This document shows positions 46,696 through 55,537 of a stretch of 64,000 bases of DNA, piece by piece. Source of the DNA: Winogradskyella eckloniae. Its GTDB lineage: Bacteria; Bacteroidota; Bacteroidia; Flavobacteriales; Flavobacteriaceae. The notes under the pieces were generated by a model that was not told where the DNA came from, did no database searches, and was given only the letters and a program-made list of their open reading frames with translations. The stretch lies in assembly GCF_013249045.1 (NCBI RefSeq), contig NZ_JABRWP010000011.1:1-64000 (forward strand), in the 5' to 3' direction. Made by a program: the position numbers and the translations under genes. Positions within the stretch are counted from its first letter, which is position 1; each line of letters opens with the position of its first letter.

Positions 46696-46875
46696 TCTGT
46701 TCGAATTTTAAAATGTAAAAGTAGTTTGTTTTTAATAATTGAACAAGAATTCATTTCATTGTATGAAAGTGGTAATTGCTTGGTTGAACTAGTTGCTATG
46801 TTTAATGATTGTTTTTCTTATTGTAATTCAGTACTATTTTGTATGAGATTTAAAATTCACATTAATTAAATAGCT

Positions 46876-47307
46876 ATGAAATTTACTCTCAAAATAATCT
46901 TGTTACTTGTATTGTCTATTGCAGTTTTTAGCTGTGACAACGATGATGGTAATGCAGACAATCAAAATGTTTGTAATTACGAAGGCTTCACTTTTTTAGA
47001 CACACAAAACAATACGCAAACATTAATTGCAGAAGCAGATTTAACTACAGACTTCTTTGATACATCATCAAACGGACCAGAAGTTGAAATTTATCAAACC
47101 GCTAATCCTGGAGATTTTTGGTTTGTCACTACCGTAGTAGCAGCAAATACTTCTGGCACAGGGTCTTTGAGTATAGGTAATACTATACATACAGTAAATG
47201 TAACATGTCAACGAACTGGAACTGGAGTTGGAGATGAAATGCGTTTTGATATTACAGGAAGTGGTTTAGAGGCTGAATTCTGTGTCGTTATTGATGTGTT
47301 TCACTAA
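46876..47307 (+). CDS. Small hypothetical lipoprotein (143 aa)
   Basis: A lipoprotein signal (MKFTLKIILLLVLSIAVFSC) followed by DNDDGNADN, an acidic stretch typical of Bacteroidota surface lipoproteins. The remaining 110 residues look beta-rich, with two further Cys, and match no domain I know. First gene of a lipoprotein-rich cluster that includes the two paralogues at 47359 and 48088. The 180 bases upstream may hold its promoter. Confidence 0.78.
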   Translation: MKFTLKIILLLVLSIAVFSCDNDDGNADNQNVCNYEGFTFLDTQNNTQTLIAEADLTTDFFDTSSNGPEVEIYQTANPGDFWFVTTVVAANTSGTGSLSIGNTIHTVNVTCQRTGTGVGDEMRFDITGSGLEAEFCVVIDVFH

Positions 47308-47358
47308 GAAGTATAAAAAGATTTATTCTATTAAATTTTAACCTTAACGCTTTACATT

Positions 47359-48017
47359 GTGAAAACATTTAAATTTTCATCAATTGTTGCAATTCTTTTA
47401 TTAGTTAATTGTGATAATAATGATGAAGGATCTACAGCTTCTATAATTGATGGTTTTACTATTAATTCTGCATTTTATAATACAGAAATTGCTTATGTAT
47501 CAATAGATCAATCTGATGTAAATAGTGATGGTTTTCCAGATAATTACAATTTCTTTTTTACAGATGGTAGAATTACAGATACGTTTGGTGATCAAGGTGT
47601 AGGATATGCTTACGCTTTCTCTAATAGAAATGCAGCTAACATTACATTAGTTATAGTTTTAGCTAGTGATAATCCGAGTCTGTCAACTAGAACGATAGTA
47701 GCTGGTAATACTTATGTTGTACAAGTTTAAATACAGTAGGCTCTAATTTCTCAGCAGATTCTACAATAGCTCATAGTGTATTACTAGGTGCCACATTTGG
47801 TACAGAGAATGGATTAGATTTTTCTAGTGCGTCAGAAACTATAGGTACTTGGTATTATCTTGGTACTGTTGGGCCAATGGTAACTGTAAGTGCAATTAAC
47901 ATAGATACAACGACACCTGCTAATAGTACAATAGATGTAGATTATACATTTTTGGCTTCAGACGGAACTGCGATTTCTGGGCATTATGAAGGTACACTTG
48001 GTATTATACTAGATTAA
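47359..48017 (+). pseudogene. Frameshifted lipoprotein gene, paralogue of the gene at 48088
   Basis: The first part starts at GTG 47359 (MKTFKFSSIVAILLLVNC, lipoprotein signal) and stops at TAA 47728-47730 after 123 codons. From 47730 on, a different frame continues with NTVGSNFSADSTI and SASETIGTWYYLGTVGP to STIDVDYTFLASDGTAISGH and GIILD*, ending at 48017. This matches the rest of the intact 220-residue neighbour (STIDVDYTFMNTAGETITGH, VILD). One extra T in the run at 47726-47728 would restore a single frame (V-Q-V-L-N-T). With that base the product would be 219 residues. It is either a true recent frameshift, a phase-variable run, or a base-call error. Confidence 0.85.
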
Positions 48018-48087
48018 ATTTTAGTTTTTTTGAATTAAAACGAAATACAATAACACATTTTATTAGCCTTAAATATTTAAAATAATT

Positions 48088-48750
48088 ATGAAAACAATTA
48101 AATCACTTTTAGTTTTATTGATACTTACGATTGTGAGTTGTGATAATAATGATGATGCCCAAACAGATCCTGGCAATCCATCAGATGGGTTTACCCATAA
48201 TGGTGTGTTTTACGAAACACCAAATGCCTATTTTGAAATAGATGAAGATGATGATGACCCATTAATTGGAGGAGAAGGATTTCCAGATAATTATAGTTTT
48301 TTCTTTTCTAATGGTAGAATGTTTGATAACGACCCAAACAATGTAAACGGTTTAAATGATGACTATTTATTTTCATTAAATACGACAAATTGGGTGTTTT
48401 TAAATGTAGAAGTACAAGATAATCCTAGTCTAGCTAATTCAGGACCATTAGCCGGAATCACATATGTCGTTTCTAGTGTTAATGATTCTGTGATAATAGA
48501 AGATGGGCAAATAACAGGACTTAATCCGATGTTTATAAACTCTGGTGTTGAGTTTGGTACTGGTAGTGAAACTATTGGTGTATTTAACTGGCCAGGTGCT
48601 GTAGGTCCAACAATTACAATTAACGCTATTAACTTAGATTCTAATAATCCTGCAAATAGTACTATTGATGTAGATTATACTTTTATGAATACAGCTGGTG
48701 AAACAATAACTGGACATTACGAAGGTACCTTTGGTGTCATCTTAGATTAA
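48088..48750 (+). CDS. Hypothetical lipoprotein (220 aa), paralogue of the frameshifted gene at 47359
   Basis: A lipoprotein signal (MKTIKSLLVLLILTIVSC) is followed by DNNDDAQTDPG. The body shares with the 47359 gene the segments DGFTxNxxFYxT, EGFPDNYxFFFSNGR and ANSTIDVDYTF, plus the C-terminal HYEGTxGxILD. It is beta-rich and acidic; no known domain. Tandem duplication with its neighbour is evident. Located in the lipoprotein cluster upstream of the propeller kinase; surface exposure is inferred. Confidence 0.82.
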   Translation: MKTIKSLLVLLILTIVSCDNNDDAQTDPGNPSDGFTHNGVFYETPNAYFEIDEDDDDPLIGGEGFPDNYSFFFSNGRMFDNDPNNVNGLNDDYLFSLNTTNWVFLNVEVQDNPSLANSGPLAGITYVVSSVNDSVIIEDGQITGLNPMFINSGVEFGTGSETIGVFNWPGAVGPTITINAINLDSNNPANSTIDVDYTFMNTAGETITGHYEGTFGVILD

Positions 48751-48771
48751 AATAATTTTAAAATAAAATTT

Positions 48772-49815
48772 ATGAAAACAATTTTTAAAATGCTATTTGC
48801 AATTACAATAGGTTTATGTGTTGTTAATTGTAGTGATAATAGCTCGTCTAGTTCATCTGGCGGGACAATAAATCCTCAGTATGCTTATATAACAGATGGT
48901 AATGAATTAAAAATAGTAGATGTAGCCACAGCAAGTTCGCCTAGTTTTGTAGGTAGTATTGCTTTAAATTCATCTTACTTTGTAAGTGTATCTCCAGATG
49001 TGGCTTATGTTGCACAGTACGATGCTGTAGAGCCTTATTTAAGTGTAATTAATGTTAGTAATCCTTCTAATCCGCAAGTCTTTGGGAATATGCCCAAAAG
49101 CAATACAAATGCATTTAGTTTAATCAGTGATATGTTTACACTTAATGGTGTTGCTTATTTAACAGATATATATAGAGGATTACATGTGTTAGATATCTCC
49201 AATCCTAATGTACTTACAAGTCAATTAAATATGGGAGGAGATGCTATGAGTCTTACAAAGATTCAGAATGAATTATTTGTAATTGATCAGGCAAACGGTT
49301 TACATTCTTACAATATTAGCACACCAGGTTTACCAGCAGTAACAAGTATTTCAAATTCTACAGATGTGGATACATCTTCTTATAGTGATGCACCAATTGG
49401 TCAGTATCACTCTTGGGTAGAAACAGATGGTATTTATTTATATGTAGCTAACACAATTGATAAAAAAATAAAACAATTTGATGCAGCAACATTAACTTTA
49501 ATTAATGAAGTGTCTATTGAAGGTTTTCCATCAGCATTTGCAATACATAATGGTTATGCGTATGTAACAACTAAAGCGAGTATTAATGCGCCATTGCAAA
49601 CCAGTTTTGATGGAGTACGTATGTACGATTTAGCAACCTTGTCCTTATTTGACTTACAACCTTTAAATAGAGCAAGTGGTGTTGCTTTAAATGGTGACTA
49701 TGCTTATGTAACAGATTCAGACGGATTGCATATTTATGATATCAGTTCTAACGATTTTTCTTTTCAGTCTACATTAGCTACAGGATATGGAAACTATATA
49801 GCGCTAGGTGAATAA
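48772..49815 (+). CDS. LVIVD-type beta-propeller lipoprotein (347 aa)
   Basis: A lipoprotein signal (MKTIFKMLFAITIGLCVVNC) is followed by a serine-rich linker. The body consists of repeated units like YAYITDGNELKIVDVATASS, VAYLTDIYRGLHVLDISNP and YAYVTDSDGLHIYDISS, the LVIVD/propeller pattern with a strand ending in LxxxDIS. A seven- or six-bladed propeller is likely. Such proteins are extracellular and of unknown binding specificity. It begins 21 bases after the previous lipoprotein, so co-transcription is likely. It ends 46 bases before the kinase gene. Confidence 0.83.
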   Translation: MKTIFKMLFAITIGLCVVNCSDNSSSSSSGGTINPQYAYITDGNELKIVDVATASSPSFVGSIALNSSYFVSVSPDVAYVAQYDAVEPYLSVINVSNPSNPQVFGNMPKSNTNAFSLISDMFTLNGVAYLTDIYRGLHVLDISNPNVLTSQLNMGGDAMSLTKIQNELFVIDQANGLHSYNISTPGLPAVTSISNSTDVDTSSYSDAPIGQYHSWVETDGIYLYVANTIDKKIKQFDAATLTLINEVSIEGFPSAFAIHNGYAYVTTKASINAPLQTSFDGVRMYDLATLSLFDLQPLNRASGVALNGDYAYVTDSDGLHIYDISSNDFSFQSTLATGYGNYIALGE

Positions 49816-49861
49816 AAAATTAAAACGATTACTTTTGTTGTAATCATTAAAGACTATTTAA

Positions 49862-52708
49862 TTGAAATATATAAAACTCCATAGTACAATAATTGGCCTT
49901 TTGTTATGGAGTTTTTGTTTTTCGCAACAATTTACTAACTATACAACCAAAGATGGATTGCCAAGTAATCTTGTATATAAAATAGCGCAAGATAAAGAAG
50001 GGTTTTTGTGGTTTGCAACAGATAAAGGCTTAGTAAAGTATAATGGTAATACCATGAAAACGTTTACTACAAAAGATAGTTTGGCTACTAACGATATTTG
50101 GGGTATTTACCCAGCGCCAGATGGAAAAATATGGTATGTAGCAAAAGCATCTAAGCTTGGTTATATAGAACATGATACTATTTTTTCTTTTGAGAGTGAT
50201 TTAAAGGGAGAGATTTTTAACCCTTTATTTTCTAGCTTAGTTGGTAATGATTTTTCTTTATCGAGCTCTACAAAATTTCATTCATTAAAGGGTGATAAAT
50301 GGCAACGTGTAAATAAAGCGTTAGAAGAAGATAAAATAATAATTACTCCATTATTACATCCAAATGTTAGTGGATTTCAAACAACAGAAAATTTAGATTC
50401 TATTGAGGTTCTAGGGCATTCTAATCAAGTTCTTAAAAGGTTTCCATTTACGAAAGTTCTTAATAATATGGGTGTTAGAGGTCAAATAGCTGATAGTTTG
50501 TTCTATTGGGCAACAGATTCACATTATACTTTTTTTAATCTAAATACTTTAAAAATTCAAAAAAGAAACCTGAAAGACGAAATAGGAATTGATAAATCTA
50601 AATTTGTTAGAATTAATGTTGTAAATGATCAATTACAAATTACAGGTAAAGGCTTTGTAAGTGTTTTAAATAAAGAGTTACATGCTACCAATACCTATTA
50701 TATACCAGAAGATATTAATGCACATTTTGGGTTTTATGATAAATCGGGTTCTATTTGGTTAACGACTTTCACAGATGGTATTTATTATTTACCTAAAGAA
50801 AAACAAGATATTATCTATGGTTTAGAAAATCAAAAAATCACAGGAGTAAATTATATAGATAATAAGATTATTGTAGATGTTTTTAATAAGGGATTTTATC
50901 AATATAATAATTCAAATAAATCATTTGTTCCTTATTTGTTAAATAATGAACATGTCTTTAGTGCTGCATATATAAAAGAATTAACCACTGAGTATTATTT
51001 GTCTAAAACAAAAATAAGTGCTTTTAAAAACAATAAATTTTCTGTTACGGATTACGCTAACACTATATCTAAAGTAAATGAAATAGCTCGTCAGTTAGTA
51101 TATTATGATAAGCATTTATATGGGAATAATTCTATAGGAATTAATAAGTTAAACACCAATAGCTTTAGTTTAGAAAAGCATTATTATCAGCCAGGAATAA
51201 ATCAATTACTAGTTTATAATTCTAAATTTTTATTGGCTACATCTAATGGTTTGTTAGAGTTTAAGAATGAAAAATTCAGATCAATAGATTTTAAAAATCA
51301 AGATTTTAATAAACCAACATTAAATATAACAATCCTAACTGATACAGAAATCTTAATAAATACAGATGGTTTTGGTACTTATATTTCAGATTTAGAACGT
51401 ATTAATCTTTTACCAAATTCAGAATTTTTAATAGTAAATAGTGCTATTGTGGATGGCAGCTCAGTGTATTTAGCAACAGAGTCTGGTGTATATAAGTATC
51501 AAATAGAAAATGGTAATTATTGTTTTATTAAACAGTTAACTACAAGCGACGGATTGCCTTCTAACAATGTAAATAGTGTATTAAAAAGTGGTAACAAACT
51601 AATTGTTGGTACAAATAGAGGTGTAGCAGTTATTCCAGAAGATTTAAAAAAGACGTCACAATTGCTAAATGTATATTTTGAAAGTGTTACATACAATCAA
51701 CAATCCATTTCCAGTGTAAATTCAGTGTTTAATTACGAAAATAATAATGATGTAAATATTGTGATTTCAACTTTAGATTATTCGGTAGATGATTCAGATT
51801 TATTATATAATTATAAGTTAGAACCTATACAGAAAGCATGGAATACATCACATTCTAACGAAATTAATTTTAACGATTTGCAACCTGGTGTTTATACCTT
51901 TTCGGTAAGTTTAGATACTATCGAAAGAGAGGTGCGTTTTACTATAAAACCGCTTTGGTGGCAAACTTTGTGGTTTAAGATTTTTGCGGTTATTGCAAGT
52001 GTTATTGTTGTTTATTTAATTTCAAGATACATTTCTAAACGTGCAGCATTTAAGAAACATCAAAAGTTATTTGAAGACAAACGTCTTTCTGAGTTACAGT
52101 TAAAAGCATTACGATCTCAAATGAATCCTCATTTTGTGTTTAATTCCCTATCTGCAATTCAATATTTTATAAATAGTAATGATTATGAGACTTCAGAGCA
52201 TTATTTAGTTAAGTTTTCTAAGCTAATTAGACAGTTTTTTGAGCTTTCTAAAGAGAATGATATTACGATTAAAGATGAAATTACATTATTAAAAAACTAT
52301 CTAGAAATAGAAAAACTAAGGTTTAGAGAAAAGTTGTCTTTTGACTTTGATATAGATGAGCAACTTAACTTAGAAACTTCAAAAATGCCTACTATGCTTT
52401 TGCAGCCTATAGTAGAAAACGCAATAAATCATGGTATTTTTAATAAAGAGGAAAATGGTTTAGTGCTTATTAGGTTTGTAAAAGATGAAGATAAAATTAA
52501 AATAGAAATTATTGATGATGGTGTGGGTTTTGCTAAAACTATGCAGAGGTCTAAAAATAAAATTAAGTCATCTCATGTGTTAAAAGATAGGTTGTATTTT
52601 TTAAACCAATCAGGCAAATGGCAAATAGAATATAATGAAGAAGAAGCTTTTAGTGATAAAGAAGATAAAGGAAATAAGGCAACGTTTATAATACAGGAAA
52701 TAAAATGA
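49862..52708 (+). CDS. Two-component propeller sensor histidine kinase (LytS/His_kinase type)
   Basis: A 948-residue membrane sensor starting at TTG 49862 (MKYIKLHSTII, signal peptide to about 22). A periplasmic region (about 23-690) has Reg_prop-type repeats, for instance LPSNLVYKIAQDKEGFLWFA near the start and TSDGLPSNNVNSVLKSG near 560. A Y_Y_Y-like domain (about 600-690) follows, then one membrane helix (about 697-720). The cytoplasmic His_kinase domain begins at LRSQMNPHFVFNSLSAIQY with the phospho-acceptor H757, and the ATP-binding part has ENAINHGI and DDGVGF. The stop overlaps the start of the LytTR regulator (ATGA), so they form a cognate pair. The signal is unknown. Confidence 0.92.
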   Translation: MKYIKLHSTIIGLLLWSFCFSQQFTNYTTKDGLPSNLVYKIAQDKEGFLWFATDKGLVKYNGNTMKTFTTKDSLATNDIWGIYPAPDGKIWYVAKASKLGYIEHDTIFSFESDLKGEIFNPLFSSLVGNDFSLSSSTKFHSLKGDKWQRVNKALEEDKIIITPLLHPNVSGFQTTENLDSIEVLGHSNQVLKRFPFTKVLNNMGVRGQIADSLFYWATDSHYTFFNLNTLKIQKRNLKDEIGIDKSKFVRINVVNDQLQITGKGFVSVLNKELHATNTYYIPEDINAHFGFYDKSGSIWLTTFTDGIYYLPKEKQDIIYGLENQKITGVNYIDNKIIVDVFNKGFYQYNNSNKSFVPYLLNNEHVFSAAYIKELTTEYYLSKTKISAFKNNKFSVTDYANTISKVNEIARQLVYYDKHLYGNNSIGINKLNTNSFSLEKHYYQPGINQLLVYNSKFLLATSNGLLEFKNEKFRSIDFKNQDFNKPTLNITILTDTEILINTDGFGTYISDLERINLLPNSEFLIVNSAIVDGSSVYLATESGVYKYQIENGNYCFIKQLTTSDGLPSNNVNSVLKSGNKLIVGTNRGVAVIPEDLKKTSQLLNVYFESVTYNQQSISSVNSVFNYENNNDVNIVISTLDYSVDDSDLLYNYKLEPIQKAWNTSHSNEINFNDLQPGVYTFSVSLDTIEREVRFTIKPLWWQTLWFKIFAVIASVIVVYLISRYISKRAAFKKHQKLFEDKRLSELQLKALRSQMNPHFVFNSLSAIQYFINSNDYETSEHYLVKFSKLIRQFFELSKENDITIKDEITLLKNYLEIEKLRFREKLSFDFDIDEQLNLETSKMPTMLLQPIVENAINHGIFNKEENGLVLIRFVKDEDKIKIEIIDDGVGFAKTMQRSKNKIKSSHVLKDRLYFLNQSGKWQIEYNEEEAFSDKEDKGNKATFIIQEIK

Positions 52709-53442
52709 GTAAAATAAAAGCCATACTAGTAGACGATGAAATTTCTAACCTTAAAGGATTAGAATTAAAGGTAAATAAACTATTTCCTGAAATTAAAATT
52801 TTAAAAGCTTATCAAAAACCAGAAGATGCACTAAAAGGTATTTTAGAATTAAAACCTGATTTACTATTCTTAGATATAGAGATGCCAAGAATCAATGGTT
52901 TTGAATTATTGTCTAAATTAAATAACATCGATTTTCAGGTTATATTCGTTACAGCATATAGTGAGTATGCTTTAGAAGCTATAAAAAAATCTGCAATAGA
53001 TTACGTTTTAAAACCAATAGATAACGACGATTTGGTGTTAGCTGTAAATAAAGCAAAGCATGTTATTTACGATAAGCGTCAGAGTGATACCAATTCTAAA
53101 ATGGTTAGATTATTAAACGATGTTATTGAGAATAGCAATAAAATAATTATTCCAACTGCAAAAGGGGTTTCATTTATTCCGCAAGATGAAGTACTACATT
53201 TAGAAGGTTATGAAGGTTACACTAAGATTCATCTTCAAGATAATGTAATAATCAGTTCGTATAATCTAGGTAAATTTGAAAAAAACTTAAGCACTAAATT
53301 CTTTAAGTGCCATAAATCTCACATTATCAACTTAGAAAAAGTGAGAAGTTTTGAGAACGAAGGCTATGTTGTTCTCGAAAATTCTATCCGAATACCAATC
53401 TCAAGAGCAAATAAGAAAGTGTTTTTATCACTTTTTAAGTAG
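52705..53442 (+). CDS. LytTR family response regulator
   Basis: A 245-residue regulator. The receiver domain (about 1-125) has the acidic pocket VDDE, the phospho-acceptor D57 in LLFLDIEMPRINGFEL, and VTAYSEYALEAIKKSAIDYVLKP near its end. The LytTR DNA-binding domain (about 145-245) has HLEGYEGYTKIHL and KCHKSHIINLEKV, then RIPISRANKK. The start overlaps the kinase stop by four bases, so they are translationally coupled. Targets probably include neighbouring lipoprotein genes, though no repeated operator was identified here. Confidence 0.94.
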   Translation: MSKIKAILVDDEISNLKGLELKVNKLFPEIKILKAYQKPEDALKGILELKPDLLFLDIEMPRINGFELLSKLNNIDFQVIFVTAYSEYALEAIKKSAIDYVLKPIDNDDLVLAVNKAKHVIYDKRQSDTNSKMVRLLNDVIENSNKIIIPTAKGVSFIPQDEVLHLEGYEGYTKIHLQDNVIISSYNLGKFEKNLSTKFFKCHKSHIINLEKVRSFENEGYVVLENSIRIPISRANKKVFLSLFK

Positions 53443-53533
53443 TCTTTTTTACCGTTGGTTGCATCAAAGCGATCGTTAGTTCTACCTGATTGACTGTTGG
53501 TTAGATAGCTCGTTTTATATGTAAATTATCTTA

Positions 53534-53541
53534 TATTTTTG
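53534..53541 (+). promoter_or_regulatory. Candidate -7 box for the gene at 53576
   Basis: TATTTTTG matches TAnnTTTG exactly, 34 bases before the ATG, with a T-rich -33 region (TTTT at 53513-53516, 17 bases away). Confidence 0.4.
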
Positions 53542-53575
53542 ATATTAGAACCTACAAAAAAATATAACCCAAATC

Positions 53576-55306
53576 ATGAAGAATTTTAAATTTCTATTTA
53601 GCATATTAATTGCTATGATTATGCTTACATCATGTGAATCTGATGATGAAGGCACTTCCAACACTAACTACAATACAGAATTAGATTTTGGCCTAAGTAT
53701 TCAAAGAGATTTTACGGGTAGAATTGTTGATGAAGCTAGTGCACCTATTGATAATGTAATTGTAACTATAGGAAATAAAGTTGCCACTACTGATGATAAC
53801 GGAATGTTTATTATTAATAGTGCCACAGTAAAAGAAGAACAAGCTTTTATTATAGCAGAGAAAGCTGGTTATTTAAAAGGTATGCGTAGTGTTGTGCCAA
53901 CTGATGGAGCAAACACTGTACGATTTATGTTAATCACAGAAAATGTAGCAGGTACAGTAGCTTCTGGTTCTAATAGTGAAGTTACACTTGGTAATGGAAC
54001 AAAAGTAAAGTTTGATGGAGAATTTAAAGACGAAAATGATAATCCTTATTCAGGGAATGTAGATGTATTAATGTATCATTTAGATCCATCTAATCCATCA
54101 ATTGATGCTATTATGCCAGGAAGCCTGCAAGCACAAAATGAAGATGGTAATGAAAGAGTTTTAGAAACATACGGAATGCTTAATGTTGAGTTAAGAGGTG
54201 ATTCTGGAGAAAAATTAAATATCGCAGATGGCAGTGTCGCTGAAATAGAAATTCCAGTTGATACTGCACAAATAGGTGTAGCACCTTCAACAATTCCTTT
54301 ATGGCATTTCGATGAAGACAAAGGGTATTGGATACAAGATGGTGAAGCAAATTTAGTTGGTGGAAAATATATTGCAACCGTTTCTCATTTTTCTTGGTGG
54401 AACTGTGATGCGCAATTCCCAACAGTTATATTATGTCTTAATGTTGTTGATACTGTAAATACGCCCTTGTCTAATGTAGTCGTAGAGCTATGGAGAACTG
54501 GAGCAACATACGGAAGACAAGGCATATCTAACGGAAATGGCGAAATATGCGGTTTAATACCAGCAAACGAAACTTTAACATTAAAAGCGTTTGATCAATG
54601 TGGTGTAGAGGTTCATTCTACAACAATTGGTCCTTTCTCTACAGATACAAATTATGGTAATGTTGTTTTACCGTCTGTAACATCATCTGTTATTACAGGT
54701 AATTTGGTAAACTGTTCTAATGCTAATGTTACTAATGGTTATGTTGCATTAACTTATGGTGGTCAATACGCTACAATACCAGTAACTAATGGAAGTTTTT
54801 CATTAAGCGTTATTGAATGTGCTTCTTTACCAGATTTTATTTTAGAAGGTGTAGATTATGGTACGTTTCAAACGACTACAGAAATACAGTATAATTTTAG
54901 TAATCCAAGTGTTGGTAATATAATTGCTTGTAATTCTATTACAGAATTTATATCTGTACAGGTAGACAATGATCCGGCAGAATTTTATTTAAATTCACTT
55001 TCAGGTCATTCTAATGGACCAAATGCATTTAGTGTTGGTGCACAAAATGCCACTGGCTCTAGTTTCCTGTCAGGAGGTAATTCTATAACGCCAGGTACCT
55101 ATTCATTTACAAGTACACCAAGTTTTTGGATAGAGTCTTCTAATATAAATATCGATTATAACGTGCCTAATACACTTCAGTTTACATTATCTAATTACGG
55201 AGCAATTGGAGGTTATATAGATATGATTATATCCGGAAATTATACAGATTTAAGTGGAAACTTAAGAACGCTTTCTTGTTCTATTCATGTTGTTAGAGAT
55301 AACTAA
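53576..55306 (+). CDS. Lipoprotein with a carboxypeptidase-regulatory-like domain (576 aa)
   Basis: A lipoprotein signal (MKNFKFLFSILIAMIMLTSC) is followed by ESDDEGTSN. The module at about 40-125 (FTGRIVDEASAPIDNVIVTI, TDDNGMFIINS, AEKAGYLKGMRSV) is a carboxypeptidase-regulatory-like beta-sandwich. A second unit with VVDTVNTPLSNVVVELW and SNGNGEICGLIP follows around 285-350. The rest is beta-rich with no known family. The lipid anchor and the Ig-like modules suggest a surface protein that supports a larger complex. It has its own promoter and terminator. Function unknown. Confidence 0.83.
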   Translation: MKNFKFLFSILIAMIMLTSCESDDEGTSNTNYNTELDFGLSIQRDFTGRIVDEASAPIDNVIVTIGNKVATTDDNGMFIINSATVKEEQAFIIAEKAGYLKGMRSVVPTDGANTVRFMLITENVAGTVASGSNSEVTLGNGTKVKFDGEFKDENDNPYSGNVDVLMYHLDPSNPSIDAIMPGSLQAQNEDGNERVLETYGMLNVELRGDSGEKLNIADGSVAEIEIPVDTAQIGVAPSTIPLWHFDEDKGYWIQDGEANLVGGKYIATVSHFSWWNCDAQFPTVILCLNVVDTVNTPLSNVVVELWRTGATYGRQGISNGNGEICGLIPANETLTLKAFDQCGVEVHSTTIGPFSTDTNYGNVVLPSVTSSVITGNLVNCSNANVTNGYVALTYGGQYATIPVTNGSFSLSVIECASLPDFILEGVDYGTFQTTTEIQYNFSNPSVGNIIACNSITEFISVQVDNDPAEFYLNSLSGHSNGPNAFSVGAQNATGSSFLSGGNSITPGTYSFTSTPSFWIESSNINIDYNVPNTLQFTLSNYGAIGGYIDMIISGNYTDLSGNLRTLSCSIHVVRDN

Positions 55307-55325
55307 AAATTCTAATTTAGAAATT

Positions 55326-55360
55326 AAAAAGGAGACTTTAAGTTTAAAGCCTCCTTTTTT
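55326..55360 (+). terminator. Terminator after the lipoprotein gene
   Basis: AAAAAGGAG and CTCCTTTTT pair, with CTTTAA/TTAAAG continuing the stem past one A-C mismatch, followed by T run. It ends the gene stopping at 55306. Confidence 0.9.
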
Positions 55361-55537
55361 GTGTTAAATCAATCTGTATTTGTTTGTAAACTGCTTAATA
55401 AGATTAGTTTAAGGTGGCGTTTGTGTGCTTGTTTTTTCTAAAATTGTGAACGGTCTTTACTTTGTTTGTAATTAATCTCGTTTCAATTCGGATAAGAATA
55501 AGACTATCCGTAAATTTACAGCTTCAAAAAAACAAGC

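Noticed and set aside
47731..48017. Separate small gene downstream of the 123-residue ORF
   Set aside because: No good start codon and it matches the C-terminal half of the paralogue at 48088, so it is the second part of one broken gene.
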